The notes under the pieces: model-generated
Seen by the model: only the letters and a program-made list of their open reading frames with translations
Databases searched by the model: none
What the model was told of the DNA's origin: nothing
Program-made: the position numbers and the translations under genes
Shown: positions 41,697-50,470 of the stretch, piece by piece
Numbering within the stretch: the stretch's first letter is position 1
Layout: each line of letters opens with the position of its first letter
DNA from: Tenericutes bacterium MO-XQ
GTDB taxonomy: Bacteria; Bacillota_I; Bacilli_A; Acholeplasmatales; Acholeplasmataceae
NCBI GenBank assembly: GCA_002838185.1
Contig: CP017948.1
Location: 1,798,001-1,862,000, forward strand
DNA: 64,000 nucleotides
Direction of reading: 5' to 3'

Positions 41697-44600
41697 TACA
41701 TATCATCCTTTCTCATAATGATATCCTCATCAGTTAAAACTTTACCATATTGCTGAACTGTATCGATAACTTTTTCGTATATTCTAAAATTGATTTGATC
41801 ATGCTCAGATTTACCCATTACATCAGGTAAGTTAATTACGCCCTTATTCACTAAATAATCTTTATTCCCAACGATTATAAGCAATCTTCTAGCTCTCGAA
41901 AATGCAACATTAACTCTTTGATAAGCATTAATAAACCCTGGATTACTCTTTTCTGGATTTTGCGGATTTCTAACCATAGATACTATAATAATGTCTCTTT
42001 CATCACCTTGGAAATCATCTACAGTACTTATTATAAGTTTTGAATCACTCTTCTCGTTGAATGACTGGAATTTAATACCTTTTGCTTTTTGCTTAATCAA
42101 TCTAGCTTGATCTCCATATGTACAAATAATACCTATACTCATTCTTTCATCAATGTTATCCTGTTTAACAACATTTGGATTAAAATATTTGTTTTCTAAA
42201 TAAGCATCATTAATTTTATGCAATAACTCAATAACTATCTCAGCTTCACCCCTATTTTGAATTGATGTTGAATCATCACTTCTAGATTCATATTCTTTAG
42301 AGTCAATAAAATAAATGTGTTTATCCTGTTCAACAATCATTCTATAGTTACCATTAATATTTAAGTAGTGTTTTTTAAATTCGTTTTGATTTATCAAACC
42401 TAGCTTCAGGTTATTGTTATAAAAATGATTAAACACGTTCATGATATGCTCATGACTTCTATATTGCTTGTTAAGCATTACTTTATAGTCATCAGATAGT
42501 CGTTCAAAAAGAGATTTAAAGAAACTAGTCTCATATAGTTTAGTGAATTTTATATTTCTATAGTAGTTTATATAGTTTTCATCTAGTCCTTCATAGTCTT
42601 CCTTTCTGAAATTTCTGTACTCATACATTGGTGGTAGTTGTCTATGATCGCCAACCAAGATAATAGATTTTCCGTAAAGCATTGGAATTAGCACTTCTAA
42701 GAAACTAGATTTACTAACTTCATCTACAATAACAACATCAATTCCTTGTTGTTTTAAGTCTAGATCACCTAAATTATATTCTGATAACTCTGTTAAAGCT
42801 TTTTCATTAAATAAATCTCTACTTGTAGTGGTTGAACCAAATAAATTTACAACATCAAAAATGCTCTTTGTATAAGCTTTTCTATCTTCAAGTATGATAT
42901 CGGATTGATTAATATATCTAGATATCTTTTCATAAACAGGAATTTTATCTTTATTTTGTTTTTTTCTTACCTCATAATTTTCAGATAAGTCTTTCCATTC
43001 TGATTCGATAATATCAATTGCTTCAAGAATATTTTCGTATGGTTTATTTATATTTAAATCTTTAAAGACTTTTTCTAGCTCATATTCTAAGTTATTCTTT
43101 TCTAAGTTGTACTCATAATATTTTTTATTCTCTTTAAGACTATTGATATCATTAGATATATTTTTTAGTTTCTTTTGAATTTGATATACTTGGGTATCAA
43201 AATCCCTAATTGATTTTTCTTTTAGTTGAATGTGTTTAGAAATATTATCAAGATATGATTGCTTAGCCTTGTATATTTCAGTACTAGCCTGAGTAAATAT
43301 AGACATTATCTCTTCGATATCAAGATCTTCCAAGTAATTTGCAAAGATTTTATAATATACATGGTTTGAATGATCATCTTTTGAAAAACTATCCATTTGC
43401 TTTCTCAATTCAAGCAACCTTTTTTGCTTTTCTACATTTAAATCTAAACCTTTTTCAAAGCTATCCATTATATCTTTTCTTAAATTAGAAATTTCAACTT
43501 CAATTTCAACTGCTTCTTTATTGAAAAACATATCATTAATTTGTCTTCTAAAATCTATTGGTTTTATCCTATTAAAATTACAAATGTTTTCAACATCAGA
43601 ATCATAATCTAAATTAAGCTTGGTGAATATATTGACAAGGTCTTTTTTATATGACTCAATAACTACACCATCTGAATCTTCATCGGCCATCAGATTATCA
43701 TATTCTATTTTTTTATACGTTAGTGTTTGAAAAGCTAGTTGATATCTAGCATCTTCAATATTATCAATATACATATTTTTTTCTGCACTTAATTGATCAA
43801 ATATAGCTTCACTACTTTTAATCTTATCTTCAATTCTTAGACTTTCTTCTCTACTGTTTTGTATTTTTTGATATTTTAGCTTTATTTGCTTAAGTGTTTC
43901 ACTAAACTTATCTTTATATGATTCAAAATTTCTAAAATCTCTTAATCTGTTTTGCATATTCGCGTGGATATTGATGTATAAGTTATCAACTAAATTTTCT
44001 GGACTATACTCCGTTTCTTTTGAGGAATGAGAAGGTATAAGTCTTAAAGGTCTTATCTCTGCGACTTTCGGCAAACGCTCAAATACATTATCAATAGCTT
44101 TATGTGTTTCACTTGATATCAAAACTTTCTTGTTTTCTCTAATCAAATGACCAACAATCTCAGCAATTACTTGAGTCTTTCCAGTGCCAGGAGGTCCTTG
44201 AAGTAAAAATAAGTTCTTACTTGATATTGCTTTGATTACAGCTGTTTTTTGTGTGTCATTTAATTTTTCTAAAAACCACTTTAAATCCTTAGTTGATTGA
44301 CTTATTTCAGGTAAATTTTCTGAATCAAATAAATATGGAATAATGAACGGATTCTTTAACTGTCCATTGAAGAAAGATTCAAGAGCATTTCTTTGTCTAT
44401 CTATTTTTGCCTTTTCAGCTCTATTATTATATATAATGAAACTCTTATTATTTATAGAATTTTTAACGTTTTGTGCTTGTTCTATGTCAGTCTTAAAAAA
44501 GATAGAATATCTAACAAAAGCCTCTTCCTTAATTCTTTGTTCTATCTCTTTTTCTTTTTCTATGTTATTTGTTTCCTCAACTATTTTAAATTCTTCTTTT

Positions 44601-46195
44601 TTATGTTTATCATACTTTAGCGAGATATCTCTATACAAGTTATTTTTGTATCTCTCTAATTCAATACTTTTCAAATCACTTAACTCGTTTTCTCTTTGAG
44701 CTATTACATTATCTAGTTTTGCTGCGAAAATTTCATCAAAATTAATTCTAGATTCAATTTCAGCTAATTGATTTTGATATTTATCTTCTACTTTGTAAAT
44801 TTCTTGACTTATAACATCTATTTGACTCTGATTTATTTCTTTATTTAATCTTAATTTTAGAACTCTTAACTTTTCATTTTTATCTGCAGAAATAATTTTT
44901 TTAATCTCTTCATATTTATGACTATATATATTCTTCATGAATTCGTCATTGTGAATACTTACTTCTTTATTCTTTAAACTACTATAAGTTTGATCTTTTA
45001 GCATTTTTAAAGCATCTTTATTAACTTTATCAATCTCTAAAGATTTTACTTTAATTTGTTCATCAATCTCTTTATTGATTTTTTTCTTGTATTTCTCTTC
45101 TATTTCAGCTTTTTGTTTTTGTTCACTCAGTTTAAACTTATCAATGATGTCTTCACAATTTGGTTCTATTTCTTTTCTTATTATCTTAAAACGATCTTCT
45201 AACAGATGACTGTTATTCAAAATCTTATTATAATTTGCTTCGTCATATGCGCTGGTCGATAGAGCCAAATTTTCTCTCGCAAATGATCTAAGATTTGTTT
45301 CAAAGCTATTCACTTCTTTATTGCCTTTAATTACATTGTAACCCTTATATTCTTCTCTATTAATTTCAATACTTACTTTTATAAGGTGGAAGGGGTCAGC
45401 AGCACTGCTTACATTATCATTTAACACAATAAGTTCGCCTTTAGAAAACTCTTTTTCATCATCCAATAAATGATCATCATATAAGTTTTGATTTCTATAG
45501 TATGCTCTTCTATTAATTACATATGCTTCAACATATTCAACAAAGCTACACTTATAATATCTACTAGTTTGTGTACTAAGATAATATTCTCTAAAAGTTA
45601 AATATTCATTCCAACTACTATAAAAATCCGTGATCTTATTAGGAGTACTTAAAATACTGTGTTTAAATAATTCATTAACAAAATTCATATTTATAAAATT
45701 AGTTAATTCTGTATAATTTTTCACTTTCCATTGTTTCTTATCAACTGAAACACATGCTGCTATATCAGCAAAAACTAATTCATTGTAATTTGTTGGTGGA
45801 TTATCCAACAACTCAATACCTTTAACAACAAATGTAAAAAAAGATTTACGTCTTATTAAATCACAAATAAGTACGATGCTTTTACTTTCATTAGAAAATT
45901 TATTACGCTCCGGTAGTTGAGTTCTAATAATTACATTATCTAAAGTGAAATCATTACCTGGTTCAATATTGGATCTACTAAAATTTGGCCAAGAAATATA
46001 ATAAGTTTTAGGTAATGAAGTCGGAAAAATGCTATCTACAAAATTGACATAAGAGGTATATTGTTCTCCAAGTGTTATTTTATTGTTTATATGATTGTAT
46101 TGGTCTTCAAGTGAATTATTAAACATATTTTTTTTATGTCGTTTAATATCATCACTATCCCTTCTTAGGGAAAAGTCTAAGAAAATATATTGCAT
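41696..46195 (-). CDS. 1499-residue SF1 helicase of Dna2/UPF1 type with long N-terminal coiled-coil region
   Basis: The C-terminal half has a complete SF1B helicase: Walker A LLQGPPGTGKTQVIAEI (near 668), motif Ia ISSETHKAIDNV, motif II VVIVDEVSKSSF (near 1153), motif III LVGDHRQLPP, motif V VDDFQGDERDIIIVSMVRN (near 1398) and motif VI NVAFSRARRLLIIVG. A coiled coil is inserted between motifs Ia and II (about 720-1120). Residues 1-320 are alpha/beta and unassigned. Residues 330-600 are highly charged and predicted coiled coil. No separate nuclease motif could be identified by eye. AAAGGTAAAAG precedes the ATG. It is the largest component of the eight-gene unit after the RecQ fusion. Confidence 0.92.
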   Translation of the reverse strand: MQYIFLDFSLRRDSDDIKRHKKNMFNNSLEDQYNHINNKITLGEQYTSYVNFVDSIFPTSLPKTYYISWPNFSRSNIEPGNDFTLDNVIIRTQLPERNKFSNESKSIVLICDLIRRKSFFTFVVKGIELLDNPPTNYNELVFADIAACVSVDKKQWKVKNYTELTNFINMNFVNELFKHSILSTPNKITDFYSSWNEYLTFREYYLSTQTSRYYKCSFVEYVEAYVINRRAYYRNQNLYDDHLLDDEKEFSKGELIVLNDNVSSAADPFHLIKVSIEINREEYKGYNVIKGNKEVNSFETNLRSFARENLALSTSAYDEANYNKILNNSHLLEDRFKIIRKEIEPNCEDIIDKFKLSEQKQKAEIEEKYKKKINKEIDEQIKVKSLEIDKVNKDALKMLKDQTYSSLKNKEVSIHNDEFMKNIYSHKYEEIKKIISADKNEKLRVLKLRLNKEINQSQIDVISQEIYKVEDKYQNQLAEIESRINFDEIFAAKLDNVIAQRENELSDLKSIELERYKNNLYRDISLKYDKHKKEEFKIVEETNNIEKEKEIEQRIKEEAFVRYSIFFKTDIEQAQNVKNSINNKSFIIYNNRAEKAKIDRQRNALESFFNGQLKNPFIIPYLFDSENLPEISQSTKDLKWFLEKLNDTQKTAVIKAISSKNLFLLQGPPGTGKTQVIAEIVGHLIRENKKVLISSETHKAIDNVFERLPKVAEIRPLRLIPSHSSKETEYSPENLVDNLYINIHANMQNRLRDFRNFESYKDKFSETLKQIKLKYQKIQNSREESLRIEDKIKSSEAIFDQLSAEKNMYIDNIEDARYQLAFQTLTYKKIEYDNLMADEDSDGVVIESYKKDLVNIFTKLNLDYDSDVENICNFNRIKPIDFRRQINDMFFNKEAVEIEVEISNLRKDIMDSFEKGLDLNVEKQKRLLELRKQMDSFSKDDHSNHVYYKIFANYLEDLDIEEIMSIFTQASTEIYKAKQSYLDNISKHIQLKEKSIRDFDTQVYQIQKKLKNISNDINSLKENKKYYEYNLEKNNLEYELEKVFKDLNINKPYENILEAIDIIESEWKDLSENYEVRKKQNKDKIPVYEKISRYINQSDIILEDRKAYTKSIFDVVNLFGSTTTSRDLFNEKALTELSEYNLGDLDLKQQGIDVVIVDEVSKSSFLEVLIPMLYGKSIILVGDHRQLPPMYEYRNFRKEDYEGLDENYINYYRNIKFTKLYETSFFKSLFERLSDDYKVMLNKQYRSHEHIMNVFNHFYNNNLKLGLINQNEFKKHYLNINGNYRMIVEQDKHIYFIDSKEYESRSDDSTSIQNRGEAEIVIELLHKINDAYLENKYFNPNVVKQDNIDERMSIGIICTYGDQARLIKQKAKGIKFQSFNEKSDSKLIISTVDDFQGDERDIIIVSMVRNPQNPEKSNPGFINAYQRVNVAFSRARRLLIIVGNKDYLVNKGVINLPDVMGKSEHDQINFRIYEKVIDTVQQYGKVLTDEDIIMRKDDM

Positions 46196-46216
46196 GGTCT
46201 TTTACCTTTCTATCTT

Positions 46217-47236
46217 TTATATAATACTTCCTTCTTGATTAAGTCTAATATCCTTTAATGCTCTATAGAAAGATGACCTTGTAATTTTAAACTCACCTGA
46301 TTCAGTGATACATTTTTTCCAAAATGGATAATTTTGACTTTGATCAGATAATGTCTTAGCTATAACATCATCATAGTTCATGCCTTTTATTTGATGTGCA
46401 ATGGGTCCTACAATAATCCCTTGATACTTTTCAGTATTTTTAAATCTGGTAATATCCAAATTTTTTAACTTATCATAATCTGTATGAAATTCTACATTAT
46501 CAACGATATAGCCTAATTCATCTACAACTTTGTATAAGTCATCTAGATTAACAACTGGTTGTCCAACAACAAGTATTTTTGATTTTTTAATAATGTTTTC
46601 TAAAGCATCTTCATCTGTAGGATTGAGTTCATTTAAGTGTTTATCAATAAGTTCCGTATAAATTTCAAATGTAAATTCTCCATCGATTAAACGTTTAAAC
46701 ATTTGAATCCTATATTCTAGATGTTTGCTAATTTTCTCAGAAATAGGCAGTATTTGGTCGACGAAGTTAAAAAACATTTGAATGCTTTGACTTGAGTTCT
46801 TTTTAACAATATATATGTTTTCATAGATAGATATATATGTCATTAATATCTTGGCTGTCTTCTCTTTTTCAATTATATTGTCACTATTTGCCAATGGATC
46901 TAGATATTTTAGTAATTCAGTTGGATAATCTAGAAAGAAACGCGGGCTATTCGAATATAGTTGAACTGAATATCTATATTTCCAATCATCATCTGCGGAT
47001 TTAGCTTGTTTTTTGTATGATTCTAGAAATTTATTAGCTTGGTCATATTTTTTATACTTTAAAGCTGTAAAAACAAGATTCTTATATCCTTGATGGATTT
47101 TATTCTCGTCTTCTTCAATGATGCCTTCAGATATTTTCTTCATCCAAAAATCAAAGTTTTCATCATTTGCAGATGAATCCTCTTTTATTGTGTTTAGATG
47201 CTTTTTCATTATTTTTATTTTATCACTTATAGACAT
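46217..47236 (-). CDS. Unknown protein with helical N-terminus and Rossmann-like C-terminus
   Basis: 339 residues. Residues 1-200 are helical with repeat-like pairs of helices (KYKKYDQANKFLESYKKQA and following), as in TPR-like solenoids. From about 205 a Rossmann-like fold follows: KSKILVVGQPVVNLDDLYKVVDELGY, then YQGIIVGPIAHQIKGM. This loosely recalls DUF2325-type nucleotide-binding-like domains, but I cannot assign it. A final basic helix (FKITRSSFYRALKDI) looks like a DNA-binding or capping helix. GAGGTATAAGT precedes the ATG and overlaps the stop of the TerB-like gene. Confidence 0.8.
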   Translation of the reverse strand: MSISDKIKIMKKHLNTIKEDSSANDENFDFWMKKISEGIIEEDENKIHQGYKNLVFTALKYKKYDQANKFLESYKKQAKSADDDWKYRYSVQLYSNSPRFFLDYPTELLKYLDPLANSDNIIEKEKTAKILMTYISIYENIYIVKKNSSQSIQMFFNFVDQILPISEKISKHLEYRIQMFKRLIDGEFTFEIYTELIDKHLNELNPTDEDALENIIKKSKILVVGQPVVNLDDLYKVVDELGYIVDNVEFHTDYDKLKNLDITRFKNTEKYQGIIVGPIAHQIKGMNYDDVIAKTLSDQSQNYPFWKKCITESGEFKITRSSFYRALKDIRLNQEGSII

Positions 47237-47238
47237 AC

Positions 47239-47955
47239 TTATACCTCAAGTTCCTTTTCAACACTATGGATGAGCTTATCAATATCTAAATTTAGTTCAG
47301 AAAAAATCGGAAATACAATCTCAAACTCTTCTTTTGAAAACTCTCCATCGGATAATGCTACTTTGATTAGTTCTTTTAATATCCTGGTGATAGATGGCAA
47401 ACTCATAGTCTTTATAGCTTTAACTAAACTATCAATAGGAACTACTAGTCCTTTTAAATCATCTTTTGATACGTTCATATCATTACATATCGATTCTAAA
47501 AGTTTTAGTTCATTATTGTGAACTTTTGAATCAACGAACATCATTTGATAAACAAGAGATAACATAATAACCCTATCTAAAGGTGTTAATGCTTCTGATG
47601 CAAATAATAATTCATTTAATTCTTGATCATTATCTAGTCTTATATGATGTATATTAGCAAGATATTCTAATAACTTCATTTCTTCAATGTGTATATTGTC
47701 ATCAATGTCTAAGATCGTATAGGCCATACGTAATAACTCGTTAACCTTTGCTTTAGTCATATTTTTTAAAGTGAATTTTAGTTTGCTTTCTCCTAGATCT
47801 TTTATGTCGTGTTCTTCGACATATATATTTTTTGCTAGAAGATTGATCACATCTAATTCTTCATTTTTTAAAATATGATCAGAATTTGCAACCATCTTTA
47901 AAAACGCTATAGTAGCTACCCTTTCTCTTTTTGAGTATAAATCCATTAATCCCAT
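47239..47955 (-). CDS. TerB-like protein, two TerB modules
   Basis: 238 residues containing four acidic D-x5-E patterns: NSDHILKNEE, DIDDNIHIEE, FVDSKVHNNE and LSDGEFSKEE. Each is followed by a hydrophobic helix, which corresponds to two TerB folds. TerB is the metal-binding helical protein of tellurite-resistance and related stress or phage-defence systems. The start is placed at ATG 47955, with GGGGAG eight bases upstream. The open frame continues 46 codons further but has a mixed, non-TerB sequence and no ribosome site. It is the first gene of the eight-gene unit and may be its sensor or hub. Confidence 0.88.
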   Translation of the reverse strand: MGLMDLYSKRERVATIAFLKMVANSDHILKNEELDVINLLAKNIYVEEHDIKDLGESKLKFTLKNMTKAKVNELLRMAYTILDIDDNIHIEEMKLLEYLANIHHIRLDNDQELNELLFASEALTPLDRVIMLSLVYQMMFVDSKVHNNELKLLESICNDMNVSKDDLKGLVVPIDSLVKAIKTMSLPSITRILKELIKVALSDGEFSKEEFEIVFPIFSELNLDIDKLIHSVEKELEV

Positions 47956-48298
47956 TAGTTTGTCTCCCCTTTTATTAATATAAACAAAAAAACGCGATAA
48001 ATGCACGTGTAAATGTTTTGAAAATCTCCCCAGTAAAGATGCACTTATTACGTTTATTTTATCACATTTTTGATTAATAGAAAACGCTAACAATTTATTT
48101 GTTCTATCTATATAATGTTTATAATATTATTTTCATAGAATGAAATAATTTTGAAATAAAGATAAATTTTTATCTTGCTTTTATATAATATTATTGCAGA
48201 AAAATCTAACAAGACTACTTAAATATATACTTGAATAACATTATTGCACTTATTGATATTCTCTATAAAATTAAATACCTCTTTAGTATATAAAAATT
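47956..48298. other. Intergenic region of 343 bp between the TerB operon and the HEPN gene
   Basis: No gene is evident. It should hold the promoter of the eight-gene operon on the minus strand; a weak TGATAAAAT box near 48060 is the best candidate. A small A/T inverted repeat (48159-48166 with 48169-48176) might act as a weak terminator for the HEPN unit. Confidence 0.5.
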
Positions 48299-49132
48299 TC
48301 AGGATAACTCTAAAAATATAACGTTTGCTTTTTCTATTGCTTTTTTTATATTTCGAAGGTCTTGGATAGAAAACTCATTTATCAAGTTAGCTAAGGGAAC
48401 TAGCAGATTCAACTTTGAATCAAAATTATAGTACATATTTTTATACTTTATGGCCATTTTTTTTAATTCTCTTAACTTTAAACCAATATATTTACGATTA
48501 TATGTGATGTTTTGTTCACTAATTGTTTTTGATATATTTTTTATCTCAAAAATCAAGTATTGATATCTTAACCATTTTTCATGATTATGATTTATAATTT
48601 TTTCGAAAATAAAAACTAAGTACTCTATAACTTCAATCACATTATCAAAATATTGATAATCAAAATCATATAAACCACTATGTGCATATTTATGTCTTGC
48701 CTTAATCATCTCATTATATTTTTTTATTTTAATGTTATTTTTACTTATAGGAAATTTAAATCCTTCTATAAGTGATTTGGAAATTATTTGCTCTATTTCA
48801 TTCAACTTTATCCTAGGTGAAAATGTGTTTTCATTTATCTTATTATTAATGAACAAATTTAAGTAAATATTTTTGTGCCTATCTTTCTCAATGACTTCAT
48901 AAATAAAATTTTTCACTAGTTGTTCTGAATATGTATAACAATTTAATAACAGCGATCTTTCAAAAATATCACAACTAGTTAATAAAGAGTTAGGGTCAAG
49001 TTTAATAATATTTGCGAACTTTCTGAATTTATTCCTCTTTTCGCTTAAACTAATTCGAAGTTCAATAACCATTTGATAATTATCTTTGAGCTCATTCATC
49101 CTCATTTCTGTATCAAAATCAAAAACTAGCAT
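48299..49132 (-). CDS. HEPN-domain protein of the MAE_28990/MAE_18760 type
   Basis: 277 residues, mostly helical. The motif ARHKYAHSG (near 145-152) is the R-x4-H active-site pattern of HEPN nucleases. The start (DTEMRMNELKDNYQMVIELR) and the CDIFERSLLLNCYTYSEQLVKNFIYE helix fit the MAE_28990/MAE_18760 group of HEPN proteins, which are commonly encoded next to a DUF262 protein. The most likely activity is RNA cleavage acting as a toxin or defence effector. It starts three bases after the DUF262 gene with the site GAGGTTTAGG in that gene's end, so the two are translated together. Confidence 0.85.
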   Translation of the reverse strand: MLVFDFDTEMRMNELKDNYQMVIELRISLSEKRNKFRKFANIIKLDPNSLLTSCDIFERSLLLNCYTYSEQLVKNFIYEVIEKDRHKNIYLNLFINNKINENTFSPRIKLNEIEQIISKSLIEGFKFPISKNNIKIKKYNEMIKARHKYAHSGLYDFDYQYFDNVIEVIEYLVFIFEKIINHNHEKWLRYQYLIFEIKNISKTISEQNITYNRKYIGLKLRELKKMAIKYKNMYYNFDSKLNLLVPLANLINEFSIQDLRNIKKAIEKANVIFLELS

Positions 49133-49135
49133 AAC

Positions 49136-50416
49136 CTAAACCTCAAGTATTTTTTTGCATATTTGATATCTTTTATAAATCGTATTTAAAACACCAGTAC
49201 TTATTGTAAAAGGATTATCCTCGATATTATCTAATGATTTTCTTAATGTATCATACATAATGTTCAAGTAATTTTGATATATTTTTTGCGGTTGGATATT
49301 TATATTTGAATAATTTCTCATAACAGTACCTATAAATGACTCTAAGATACTTACATTTAAATTCCCAGTAATTTCATATTGTTCATCCAGATTTTTTTCA
49401 ACTCTTCTAAACATATCTTTACTGTTTTCAAAAACTGAATAACAAAGAGATATCGCTTTGTCAAAAGATTCAATATATTCTTTAGAAAAAGTACTATCCT
49501 TTCTGGAATTGCAATATTCATTTAAAATCCCTGTTATACTGCTTGCATCAGGAGTAAAATCACCATATGCAACTTCTGTCATAACTTTTACCCTTAAATA
49601 TGCCTCTATATGTGAATCTTTTTTTATTGAACTGCTGCTGAACAACTCTATAAATAAGTCGTTTTTTACACCATTTTTGTATAATTCTTCTATGAATGTC
49701 CCATAGGTCAAAGATTTTCTTATTTGCATCTGATTTAATTTTTCAGAACCAGTATTTATTCTTTCGAAAATCATATACTTAGAGTTAAGATTATCTGGTT
49801 CTAATTGCTTGAATTCAATTAGAGGAATTGTACTTCTTTTTAAAATTCTTTTATGTTCATCGGTCAACTGATTGAACGTTTTGCCTTGAAGATCCTTAGA
49901 TATTTTTTTTGATAATCTTGAAGTGATATTTCTTTTTCCTTCAAAATATCCATGCCATGGATAACCCTTAATATAATTAAATACTGTTGATAGTCTTTGA
50001 AAACCATCAATTAACTCATATTTATTTTTATCAATTTCAAGTAAAAACAGTGGTGGGATAGGTAATCCAATAATTATTGACTCAATTAGTCTACTACATT
50101 TTATAGAATCCCAAACAAAATTACGTTGCATTTTCGGTTTAATAATTTCATCATTTTCGTACATATCAATCAGTTCACCATAGGATCTATTTGATACCCA
50201 GTGTTTAATGTTAAAGGATGCAATTGAATTATCATCTTCTTGTATAGTAAAAATATCCTCAATTTGATCTTCTATATCTTTATCAAACTGATATTCTTTT
50301 ATCTTTTCAAAAACACTATCCATATTACTTGCTTCAATTTCTATCAGATTATTTGTTAAATTCTCTGAATAGACTTCAATAATTACATTATCAATAATTT
50401 TAAAAAACAGTTGCAT
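49136..50416 (-). CDS. DUF262-domain protein (ParB/GmrSD-N-like)
   Basis: 426 residues. The N-terminal part has the DUF262 core SYGELIDMYENDEIIKPKMQR, IESIIIGLPIPPLFL and IDGFQRLSTV (the DGxQR motif near 138), related to ParB-type nucleotidase folds. The C-terminal half is helical (KLNQMQIRKSLTYGTFIEEL and following). DUF262 is found in GmrSD-type IV restriction enzymes and other phage-defence proteins, where it may bind or hydrolyse NTP or bind modified DNA. GGGAGGAT precedes the ATG, and a TATAAT box lies upstream, so the DUF262-HEPN pair probably has its own promoter. Confidence 0.88.
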   Translation of the reverse strand: MQLFFKIIDNVIIEVYSENLTNNLIEIEASNMDSVFEKIKEYQFDKDIEDQIEDIFTIQEDDNSIASFNIKHWVSNRSYGELIDMYENDEIIKPKMQRNFVWDSIKCSRLIESIIIGLPIPPLFLLEIDKNKYELIDGFQRLSTVFNYIKGYPWHGYFEGKRNITSRLSKKISKDLQGKTFNQLTDEHKRILKRSTIPLIEFKQLEPDNLNSKYMIFERINTGSEKLNQMQIRKSLTYGTFIEELYKNGVKNDLFIELFSSSSIKKDSHIEAYLRVKVMTEVAYGDFTPDASSITGILNEYCNSRKDSTFSKEYIESFDKAISLCYSVFENSKDMFRRVEKNLDEQYEITGNLNVSILESFIGTVMRNYSNINIQPQKIYQNYLNIMYDTLRKSLDNIEDNPFTISTGVLNTIYKRYQICKKILEV

Positions 50417-50464
50417 TTTATCCTCCCAAAAATAATTAATATCTCATTTGTATTGTCTGAATAT

Positions 50465-50470
50465 ATTATA
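50465..50470 (-). promoter_or_regulatory. -10 element for the DUF262-HEPN pair
   Basis: TATAAT on the minus strand (GTGATATAATATATTC) begins directly after the DUF2075 stop codon, about 50 bases before the DUF262 start. No clear -35 hexamer. Confidence 0.45.

Noticed and set aside
44343..44699. Two overlapping plus-strand frames opposite the helicase coiled coil
   Set aside because: Low-complexity antisense of Lys/Glu-rich codons; hydrophobicity is an artefact of the A/T bias.
47956..48093. 46-codon N-terminal extension of the TerB-like protein
   Set aside because: The extension has no ribosome site, does not look like TerB, and GGGGAG directly precedes the internal ATG at 47955.
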